Of a stretch of 64,000 nt of DNA, positions 24,867-31,855 are shown one piece after another. This stretch comes from DASRIA01 sp963816975 (GTDB taxonomy: Bacteria; Actinomycetota; Thermoleophilia; Solirubrobacterales; JBBDJG01), in the NCBI GenBank assembly GCA_963816975.1, contig CAWFMD010000003.1:310001-374000 (forward strand). Direction: 5' to 3'. The notes below the pieces were generated by a model. It saw only the letters and a program-made list of their open reading frames with translations. It was not told where the DNA came from and did no database searches. Position 1 is the stretch's first letter, and every line of letters starts with the position of its first letter. A program made the position numbers and the translations under genes.

Positions 24867-25586
24867 ATGCTGCGCCCTCGCGCCACCGTTGTCGCCTCGA
24901 TCACCGCCTTCCTCGTCTCCTTGGTGCTCGGCGCGTGCGGCGCCGATACCGGCGGCGACACCGCACCCCCGCGATCTGCCCGCGTGCAGCAGCCCGGCGT
25001 CTATGAGTACGCAACCGAGGGCTTCGAGCGGATCGGCGGCCCGCTGCCCGGCCGCCACGATTACAGCTCCACGAGCGCGATCGCCGTGGGTCGCTCGGGG
25101 TGCGACCTGACCGAGCGCTGGGATGCGCGACCCGAGCGCTGGGCGGAGTGGCGCTACTGCGTGACCGGCGACACCTGGCAGCTGCGCTCCGTGACCGATC
25201 ACCACGAGTTCTTCGGCCAGGTCGAGGAAACCGCCTATCGCTGCTCGGGGCGGCGCGTGCCCCGGCCTGCGCGGATAAAGCAGGGTTTTCGGTGGACCGA
25301 CCGGTGCCGCGCGCGCCGGGTCACGGTGGTCGCGCGCGGCGTGGTCGTCTCGATCGCCCCGCTCGCGGTCGCAGGAGCGCAGGTCGAAACCGTGCGCCTG
25401 CGCATCCGCGCGGCGTTCTCCGGACGAGTCACGGGCGCCTACGCGATGGACTCGTGGCTGCGCCGTGCCGATGGCCTGTTGCTGCGCCGCACCTTCGACA
25501 GCGAGACACGGGTGCGCTCGGCGGTCGGCATTGTTCCGGCCCGGGAGCGCTACACCATCCGGATCAACTCTTTGCAACCACGCTGA
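24867..25586 (+). CDS. Uncharacterised lipoprotein
   Basis: A 239-residue secreted protein with a lipoprotein signal (LVLGAC lipobox, lipidated Cys near residue 24). The mature part has four further cysteines (CDLTERWD, YCVTGD, YRCSGRR, DRCRARR), likely two disulfides, and ends in RYTIRINSLQPR. I do not recognise a family. ATG 24867 is preferred because GGAAG lies eight bases upstream; an in-frame GTG at 24852 is possible. It is 53 bp from the divergent coiled-coil gene. Confidence 0.7.
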   Translation: MLRPRATVVASITAFLVSLVLGACGADTGGDTAPPRSARVQQPGVYEYATEGFERIGGPLPGRHDYSSTSAIAVGRSGCDLTERWDARPERWAEWRYCVTGDTWQLRSVTDHHEFFGQVEETAYRCSGRRVPRPARIKQGFRWTDRCRARRVTVVARGVVVSIAPLAVAGAQVETVRLRIRAAFSGRVTGAYAMDSWLRRADGLLLRRTFDSETRVRSAVGIVPARERYTIRINSLQPR

Positions 25587-25629
25587 CGGCCCGATGACTA
25601 CCGCGCCCGGATCCGGGTAGGGAGCAAGC

Positions 25630-25869
25630 ATGCTGATTGCAGCGATAGTCGTGTTCTGCATCGTGTTGTTCCTCGTCGCGATCCTCGCGCCGCGGACGTC
25701 CAGGCACCTGGAGCGCGGCGGCGACAAGCCCCTGGGAGTGGGCCAGCGCGCCGCCGGCAAGGCCCCCGGCAAGCTCGGCCGCTGGCTCCAAAAGCCCTTC
25801 GGGAGCTCACGCAAGGCCGTGCGCAAGAGCGGCTCCGCAGGGCGCCGCACCCGCGCCAAGCTCGACTGA
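25630..25869 (+). CDS. Small single-pass membrane protein
   Basis: A 79-residue protein: one strongly hydrophobic N-terminal segment (LIAAIVVFCIVLFLVAILAP) followed by a very basic tail (RWLQKPFGSSRKAVRKSG). A good AGGGAG ribosome site (25618-25623) and high third-position GC support it as a gene. Topology would put the basic tail in the cytoplasm. Function unknown; lies 43 bp after the lipoprotein gene on the same strand. Confidence 0.65.
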   Translation: MLIAAIVVFCIVLFLVAILAPRTSRHLERGGDKPLGVGQRAAGKAPGKLGRWLQKPFGSSRKAVRKSGSAGRRTRAKLD

Positions 25870-25904
25870 GCCCGAACTCAGGGACCTGTCGCCGCGCGGC
25901 GGGG

Positions 25905-26105
25905 CTACTCGGCGTGCTCGCCGACCGAGAACCAGTACGCGATCGCCCGCGGATTGACGAACACAGGTGCCCCGTTCGCCTCGAAGGTGAGCTGGAACGG
26001 AGTTGCGCCGCCGGACGCGGCCAGCGAGTCGCGCACGGCACCCACGTCCTCCTGGACCCGCAGCATCAGGTCGCTGTCCCCGAGGAACTTGATCACGCTT
26101 GCCAT
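25905..26105 (-). CDS. Small uncharacterised protein (66 aa)
   Basis: ATG 26105 is preceded by AAGGAG with ideal spacing. The 66-residue product starts MASVIKFLGDSDLMLRVQED and ends FVNPRAIAYWFSVGEHAE, suggestive of a compact beta-rich fold that binds or presents a short surface. I do not recognise it. Convergent with the small membrane protein gene, 110 bp from the divergent GGDEF-EAL gene. Confidence 0.6.
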   Translation of the reverse strand: MASVIKFLGDSDLMLRVQEDVGAVRDSLAASGGATPFQLTFEANGAPVFVNPRAIAYWFSVGEHAE

Positions 26106-26214
26106 CCGGACTCCTTGCTGGGTCGATTTGCGGGTCGATCCTAGAGCGAGCGGGCGCGGCACGCCGCCCGCGGATCAAGTGTCGCTGTTGCAAAGCCGAT
26201 TTCAGGCATGAGCC

Positions 26215-28845
26215 ATGTCGAACGCAGACTCAGCCAGCGACAGGGGGCCGCCGCCGGGCGCACACGCGGTCGGGCCCTCCGACCCGGAGCAGGCGCCACC
26301 CGGAGCGGGTCTCGTCAGCCGGCTGAGAGGCATCAGCCCGGTGTGGTGGCTGGACCTCGTGATCGCCGCGATCGCGTGCGCGCTGTTCGTGATCGTCGTG
26401 CAGGACCTGCCTGCGTTGATCTCCCCCCACCTGCCGTGGTGGGGCCTGGCGCTCGGGTTCCTGGCCGCCGAGAGCTGCGTCGTCCACCTCCAGTTCCGGC
26501 GCAGCGCGCACTCGTTCTCCCTGGGCGACCTGCCGCTCGTGTTCGGCCTGCTGTTCGCCACCGGGGGAGATGTGGTGCTGGGCGCATTGCTGGGATCCGC
26601 CGCAACGCTCGTGATCGAGCGCCGGCTGGCGCCGGTGAAGCTGTTCTTCAACCTTGCGCAGTTCGCGCTCGCAGCCTCGCTGGCGACGCTCGTGGTGCAC
26701 ACGGTTGCACCCACCGGGGCCGTGCTCGAGCCCGGCACGTGGGCCGCCGTGCTGCTGGGCACGATGGCGAGCGCGGTGATCACGGTGATGCTGATCGGCC
26801 TCGCGATCTCGCTGTCCGAGGGCACGCTGCGCCTCAACACGATCGGCCAGATGTTCGCCATGGACTTCGTCGTGACGGCCACCAACACCTCGCTCGGCCT
26901 GGCCGGCGCGATCGTGGTGTCGACCGAACCGCGGGCGATCCCGCTGCTGGTGGTGCCCGCACTCGTGGTCTACCTCGCGTACCGCGCCTATCTGATGGAG
27001 CGCCAGCGCCACGAGCGGCTGGAGTTCCTCTACGAGGCCACGCGCACGCTGTCGCGCTCCCCGGAGATGGTCCTGGCCCTGGAAGGCCTGCTGGAGCGCT
27101 CGCTGGAGTCGTTCCGGGCCGAGATGGCGGAGATCGTGCTGTTCGGCTCCGAGGGCAATCCTCCGTTGCGGACCACGCTGGGCCCCGGTGACTACAAAGA
27201 GGTGATGGAACCGATGGACCCGGTGATCGCGAGCGAGCTGCGGGCGCTCGTGGAGGCCGACCGCCCCGCCCTGCACATCGCGCGGCCGTTCTCGTCGGAG
27301 CGGCTGCGGGGCTACCTCGACGGGCGCCTGGTGACGGACGCGATGGTCGCCGTCCTCCCCGGGGAGGACCGGGTGATCGGGACGATCATGCTGGCCAACC
27401 GCTACGGCGTGATCCGCTCCTTCACCGACGAGGACCTGAAGCTGTTCGAGACGCTCGCCAACAACGCGAGCGTCGCGCTCCAGTACGACCGCCTCGAGCA
27501 GGCCGTCCACCAGCTGCGTGCGCTGCAGGAGCAGCTGCACCATCAGGCGTTCCACGATCCCCTCACCGACCTCGGGAACCGCAGCCTGTTCACCAATCAG
27601 ATCAAGGCGGCGCTGGTGGAGTCCGGCTCCGGGGAGGTGGGCGTGCTGTTCGTCGACCTGGACGACTTCAAGACCTTCAACGACAGCTTCGGCCACTGGG
27701 CGGGCGACGAGCTGCTCGTCGCGGTCGCTCGCCGCCTGCGCGAATCCGTGCGGCCAGACGACGCGATCGCGCGGCTCGGAGGCGACGAGTTCGCCGTGCT
27801 GGTGACCGATGGACACTCCGTGCAGGACAGCGCGAGGATCGTCGCGGAACGCATCATGAAAGCGTTCGAGCAGCCCGTCAGCGCGGCCGGGGAGATCATC
27901 TTCGTGCAGCTCTCGGTCGGCATCGCCACCACGCAGGAGGGGTGGGACGCGGACGAGCTGATCCGGAACGCCGACCTCGCGATGTATCACGCCAAGGAGT
28001 CGGGCAAGGGCCGGTTCGCCACCTTCGATCCGGGCATGCGCGAAGCCGTGTTGAAGCGCCACAGCCTCAAGGAAGAGCTGCAGAGAGCGGTCGAGCGCGG
28101 CCAGCTCGTGGTCGAGTATCAGCCGATCGTCGCGCTCGAAACGGGCGCGGTGATCGCGGCGGAGGCACTGGTTCGCTGGAACCACCCCAACCGCGGGCGA
28201 CTGCTGCCGGCCGAGTTCGTGCCGCTCGCGGAGGAGACCGGCATGATCATGGCGCTCGGGCAGTTCGTGCTCGAGGAGGCGTGCCGCAACGCACGCGCCT
28301 GGCAGGGACAGAGCCGCGGAGGGGAAGGCGTCCACGTGCACGTCAACCTCTCGGTCGTGGAGCTGCGCGATCCGGCCCTGAACACCACCGTGACCGCGGC
28401 GCTCGAGCAGGGCGGCCTCGATCCCTCGCTGCTGGTGCTCGAGATCACCGAGAGCCTGCTGCACGATGCGGATTCGAACGTCGAGACGCTCGAACGCCTG
28501 AGGCGCCTCGGCGTGCGGCTGGCGCTCGACGACTTCGGGACCGGATACTCGTCGCTCAGCTACCTGCGCTCGCTGCCGCTCGACATCCTCAAGATCGCCA
28601 AGCCGTTCGTCGAGGGCATGACGCGCGGCAGCCAGGAATCGTCGTTCGCGCGCATGATCATCGACCTCGCGCGAGCGCTGGACCTGCGCGTGGTTGCCGA
28701 GGGCATCGAGTCCGCGGAGGAGCTCGAAGCCCTGCGCGAGCTCGGGTGCGAGTTCGGTCAGGGCTTCTTCCTGGCCGAACCCCTGGCGCGCGAGGCGGCA
28801 CCGCAGGTGCGCAGCCTGTTCGCCGCCGGCGCGCTGACGCGCTGA
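26215..28845 (+). CDS. Membrane-bound GGDEF-EAL protein with GAF domain (cyclic-di-GMP turnover)
   Basis: An 876-residue c-di-GMP enzyme. Residues 40-265 form a multi-pass membrane sensor of MASE-like character; 270-430 look like a GAF domain (FLYEATRTLSRSPEMVLALE onward); GGDEF is intact at 522-526 (diguanylate cyclase active site). The EAL domain is intact (AAEALVRWNHP at about 648, NLSV, EITES, DDFGTGYSSLSYLRSLP, EGIES), so both synthesis and hydrolysis are possible. It would set c-di-GMP levels for motility, development or exopolysaccharide. An 8-bp unit GCTGACGC is repeated three times across the stop codon (28833-28856). The next gene, a secreted protease, is in the same direction. Confidence 0.93.
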   Translation: MSNADSASDRGPPPGAHAVGPSDPEQAPPGAGLVSRLRGISPVWWLDLVIAAIACALFVIVVQDLPALISPHLPWWGLALGFLAAESCVVHLQFRRSAHSFSLGDLPLVFGLLFATGGDVVLGALLGSAATLVIERRLAPVKLFFNLAQFALAASLATLVVHTVAPTGAVLEPGTWAAVLLGTMASAVITVMLIGLAISLSEGTLRLNTIGQMFAMDFVVTATNTSLGLAGAIVVSTEPRAIPLLVVPALVVYLAYRAYLMERQRHERLEFLYEATRTLSRSPEMVLALEGLLERSLESFRAEMAEIVLFGSEGNPPLRTTLGPGDYKEVMEPMDPVIASELRALVEADRPALHIARPFSSERLRGYLDGRLVTDAMVAVLPGEDRVIGTIMLANRYGVIRSFTDEDLKLFETLANNASVALQYDRLEQAVHQLRALQEQLHHQAFHDPLTDLGNRSLFTNQIKAALVESGSGEVGVLFVDLDDFKTFNDSFGHWAGDELLVAVARRLRESVRPDDAIARLGGDEFAVLVTDGHSVQDSARIVAERIMKAFEQPVSAAGEIIFVQLSVGIATTQEGWDADELIRNADLAMYHAKESGKGRFATFDPGMREAVLKRHSLKEELQRAVERGQLVVEYQPIVALETGAVIAAEALVRWNHPNRGRLLPAEFVPLAEETGMIMALGQFVLEEACRNARAWQGQSRGGEGVHVHVNLSVVELRDPALNTTVTAALEQGGLDPSLLVLEITESLLHDADSNVETLERLRRLGVRLALDDFGTGYSSLSYLRSLPLDILKIAKPFVEGMTRGSQESSFARMIIDLARALDLRVVAEGIESAEELEALRELGCEFGQGFFLAEPLAREAAPQVRSLFAAGALTR

Positions 28846-29099
28846 CGCGCTGACGCGCCCGCGGGGGGCACCGGTTCCCCCATCGCGACCAGCCTAAACG
28901 CGCAATCCGGCGGCTTGGGGCGCGGACCCTAGAACAAAGGTCCAAAACGCCCACAAAGAGTTGCCGGGGTCGTTTCTGTCCCCGAAGGTGGAGTTCGGCC
29001 CCCCCGCCGAAGACGCAAGCGGAAGAACCGCTGCGAGGTCGGGACGGGGCAGCTGGATACCCCCCTTTCCCCGAGATCGACACGGAGGTTGATCCGCTC

Positions 29100-30743
29100 G
29101 TGACCTACTCTGCCCCCCCGCTGCGTATCCGCTGGGGCTTCAGCGCGATCTGCGCCGCCGCACTGCTGGCCGCCGTAATCTCGCTCTCGCTGGCGCTGGC
29201 CACGGCCGGCGTTGCCACCACGCAGGCAGAGGGCCGGCCGGCCGACATGCCCGCCGGGGCAAGCCCCGTGCTCGTCAAGCTCGCCGCCGAGCGCCCCGCC
29301 GCGCGGGTCGAGGCGATCGTGCAGTTCGAGGCCGGCCTCGAGCCGGCCGCGGCGCGCGACCTCGTGACCGCGGTCGGCGGCCGGGTGACCGGCGACCTGC
29401 ACGTGATCAACGGTCTCGCCGCGCGGATGAGCGCCGAGCAGGCCCACCGCCTCGCCTCCCACGCGGGTGTGCAGGCCGTCTCACTGAACGCGTCCACCAA
29501 GCCCCAGTCGATCACCGCCAACAAGCTGGCGACGACGTACAACCAATCGCTCGAGGCCGACAAGATGTGGTCGAAGAAGGCGACCGGCGCGGGCGTCGGC
29601 GTGGCCGTGATCGACACCGGGATCGCCGGGGGCCTGCGGGACTTCTCCGTCTCGCAGCAGGACACCCAATCGCGGGTGATCGCCAGCGCGGTCACGAACC
29701 CGGACGCGAAGACCGCGACCGACACGTACGGCCACGGCACGCACGTGGCGGGGATCATCGCCGGGAACGGGACCTACCGGTCCAATTCCGACCGGCTGCG
29801 CGACAAGTACGTAGGCGTCGCCCCCAACGCAAATCTGATCTCGATCAAGGTGTCGGACGACGACGGCGAGGCGACGGTACTGGACGTCATCTACGGACTC
29901 CAGTTCGCGGTCGACTTCAGGCGCGACTACAACATCCGGGTCGTCAACCTGTCGCTCGAGTCGAGCGCCGCCGAGTCCTACAAAACGGACCCGCTCGACG
30001 CGGCCGTCGAGGCAGCGTGGTTCAGCGGCATCGTGGTGGTCGCCGCGGCGGGCAACCGGGGCAGCAACTCGGACGCGGTCCACTACGCGCCCGCCAACGA
30101 CCCCTTCGTGATCTCTGTCGGGGCCATCGACGACGTCGGCACCAAGAACCCCAAGGACGACAAGCTCGAGAGCTGGTCGAGCCGCGGGCAAACGCAGGAC
30201 GGGTTCGCCAAGCCCGAGGTGGTCGCCCCCGGCTCGCACATCGTGTCTCTGCTGTCGCCAGACAGCGCGTTCGCGTCGATGTGCCCGAGCTGCATCGTCA
30301 GCAACGAGTACATCCGGGCGGGCGGCACCTCGATGGCGGCCCCGATGATCGCTGGCCTGGTAGCGAACCTGCTCGAGGTCCGGCCCGGGCTGACGCCCGA
30401 CCAGGTGAAGAGCATCCTGATGGACACCGCCCGGACCGTCGGGGCGGGCGATGTGGCTACCGGCGCCGCCTCGCTGAAGCAGAAGAAGACGGACAACCCG
30501 AACGCCGGCATCGAGCCGAACGTCGCGGTCGACCCGGCCACCGGCGCGATCGACTACACCCGCTCCCGGTGGAGCCGCTCGCGGTGGAGCACCGCTCCCA
30601 GCTCGCTGGGTGCGGCGTGGGCACGCTCGAGGTGGAGCTGCACATGCTTCGAAAGCTCGAGCGACGAGATGGACCCCGCCCGCTCGCGCTGGAGCCGGTC
30701 CCGCTGGAGCCGCTCGCGCTGGTCGATGAGCTGGACCAAGTAG
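29100..30743 (+). CDS. Secreted subtilisin-family serine protease (S8) with a C-terminal RSRWS-repeat tail
   Basis: A 547-residue exported protease. A signal/anchor segment is at about 13-38; residues 65-130 resemble an I9-type propeptide (EAIVQFEAGLEPAAARDLVT). The catalytic triad is complete: Asp172 (AVIDTGI), His212 (YGHGTHVAG), Ser411 (GGTSMAAP), with oxyanion Asn319 (AAGN). After about residue 485 the enzyme gives way to a tail with six RSRWS units in two clusters (two, then one, then three), ending MSWTK. Trp/Arg tails of this kind are known to me from other actinobacterial S8 proteases, with unknown purpose; cell-wall or surface binding is a guess. GTG 29100 has GGAGG 11 bases upstream. 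Two perfect hairpins follow the stop. Confidence 0.92.
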   Translation: MTYSAPPLRIRWGFSAICAAALLAAVISLSLALATAGVATTQAEGRPADMPAGASPVLVKLAAERPAARVEAIVQFEAGLEPAAARDLVTAVGGRVTGDLHVINGLAARMSAEQAHRLASHAGVQAVSLNASTKPQSITANKLATTYNQSLEADKMWSKKATGAGVGVAVIDTGIAGGLRDFSVSQQDTQSRVIASAVTNPDAKTATDTYGHGTHVAGIIAGNGTYRSNSDRLRDKYVGVAPNANLISIKVSDDDGEATVLDVIYGLQFAVDFRRDYNIRVVNLSLESSAAESYKTDPLDAAVEAAWFSGIVVVAAAGNRGSNSDAVHYAPANDPFVISVGAIDDVGTKNPKDDKLESWSSRGQTQDGFAKPEVVAPGSHIVSLLSPDSAFASMCPSCIVSNEYIRAGGTSMAAPMIAGLVANLLEVRPGLTPDQVKSILMDTARTVGAGDVATGAASLKQKKTDNPNAGIEPNVAVDPATGAIDYTRSRWSRSRWSTAPSSLGAAWARSRWSCTCFESSSDEMDPARSRWSRSRWSRSRWSMSWTK

Positions 30744-30760
30744 CCCCGACCTCCACCACA

Positions 30761-30790
30761 ACCCTCGGCCCGGATCGCCGGGCCGAGGGT
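30761..30790. terminator. Terminator-like hairpin after the subtilase gene
   Basis: A perfect 13-bp inverted repeat (30761-30773 and 30778-30790, arm ACCCTCGGCCCGG) with a four-base ATCG loop starts 18 bp after the protease stop. Very stable; a U-tract is missing, which is common for actinobacterial terminators. Confidence 0.75.
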
Positions 30791-30843
30791 CCAGACTTCC
30801 TCCCCAACACGCATCACACCCCACATAGCAGCACCCTCCCCCA

Positions 30844-30873
30844 CCCACGGCCCGCCCTCCGGCGGGCCGTGGG
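30844..30873. terminator. Terminator-like hairpin after the SMP-30 gene
   Basis: A second perfect 13-bp inverted repeat (30844-30856 and 30861-30873, arm CCCACGGCCCGCC) with a CTCC loop, 31 bp from the end of the leftward SMP-30 gene. With the hairpin at 30761 it insulates the two convergent genes. Confidence 0.75.
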
Positions 30874-30903
30874 CGTTCAAGGCTGCGAGGCTCGCCGTGC
30901 GGC

Positions 30904-31839
30904 TCAGGCCGAGTGTGCGAGCGCCAGACCCGGCCGCTGCCAGGCGACCGCCGCCAGCTTCCCCGCGCCCGACAGCGTGATGTAAGCCGTCCGCAGGTCC
31001 TCGCCGCCGAAGCAGATGTTGGTCACGAACAGGTCGCCGCACTCGACGAACTCGACCACCGAGCCGTCCTCCGGGCTGACACTCGTGATGCCACCCGATC
31101 CCAGAGTCCCGAGGCAGACGTTGCCCTCCGCGTCCACCGCGAGCGAATCGAGGAACTGGAAGCCCGGCAGCCGCGTCAACAGCTCGCCGCCGTGCGGGAG
31201 CAGGCCATCGGGAACGGTCACGTCTCCCGGCCCGGCCAGCTCCCACTGCCACACGCATGCGCTGTAGGTCTCCGCCACGTACAACCGCGAGCCGTCGGGC
31301 GACAGCCCGATCCCGTTGGGCGAGTCGAGCGGGGGCACGACCTCGCGGATCGAGGAGCCGTCCGCCTGCGCGTAGAACACGCCCGTGCGATCGGCGACCC
31401 GGTGCTCGCGGATCCCGTGATCGGTGAAGTAGAAGCCGCCGTGGCCGTCGAACACGAGGTCGTTCGGGGCGCGCAGCGGCCGGCCGTCGCACTCTTCGTA
31501 GACGACCTCCACCGCCCCGGACCCCAGGTCGATCCGCTCGATCCGGCCGCCGCTGTAGTTGCTGGGCGGCTGGCGCGGCACCAGGATGCCCTCCATGCCC
31601 GGCAGCTCGAGGTAGTCGAAGGCGGCGCCGTTGTTGCAGATGAAGATGTTCCCGTCGGGGCCGATCGCGGCGCCGTTCGGGCCGCCGCCGGGTCGTGCCA
31701 CCTCCTCCTTGGCGCCGTCGGCGCCCACGCGCGTGACCGTGCCGGCCCCGATCTCCACCACGATCACGCTGCCGTCGCCGATCGCCACCGGGCCCTCCGG
31801 GAACCTCAGCCCCGTCGCGACCTCTCTCAGCTCCGCCAT
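30904..31839 (-). CDS. SMP-30/gluconolactonase/LRE-family protein
   Basis: A 311-residue six-bladed beta-propeller of the SMP-30/gluconolactonase family. Family blocks are clear: FPEGPVAIGDGSVIVVE near the start (with the metal-ligand Glu), PNGAAIGPDGNIFICNN, PLRAPNDLVFDGHGGFYFTD (Asn and Asp metal ligands) and LDSPNGIGLSPDGSRLYVAE. It would hydrolyse a sugar lactone or related ester, probably in the cytoplasm as no signal peptide is present. It is 16 bp downstream of the secreted hydrolase gene on the same strand. Confidence 0.9.
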   Translation of the reverse strand: MAELREVATGLRFPEGPVAIGDGSVIVVEIGAGTVTRVGADGAKEEVARPGGGPNGAAIGPDGNIFICNNGAAFDYLELPGMEGILVPRQPPSNYSGGRIERIDLGSGAVEVVYEECDGRPLRAPNDLVFDGHGGFYFTDHGIREHRVADRTGVFYAQADGSSIREVVPPLDSPNGIGLSPDGSRLYVAETYSACVWQWELAGPGDVTVPDGLLPHGGELLTRLPGFQFLDSLAVDAEGNVCLGTLGSGGITSVSPEDGSVVEFVECGDLFVTNICFGGEDLRTAYITLSGAGKLAAVAWQRPGLALAHSA

Positions 31840-31855
31840 TCGCCGCTCCTCTCCG

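Noticed and set aside
26230..28464. A 744-codon antisense frame over the GGDEF-EAL gene
   Set aside because: Composition is His/Arg/Gln-rich, as expected from the complement of a high-GC gene, with no signature.
28846..29099. A riboswitch or c-di-GMP sensor RNA ahead of the subtilase
   Set aside because: Only short weak hairpins (5-bp arms at 28924/28939 and 28965/28980) are present; no aptamer core motif I know matches.
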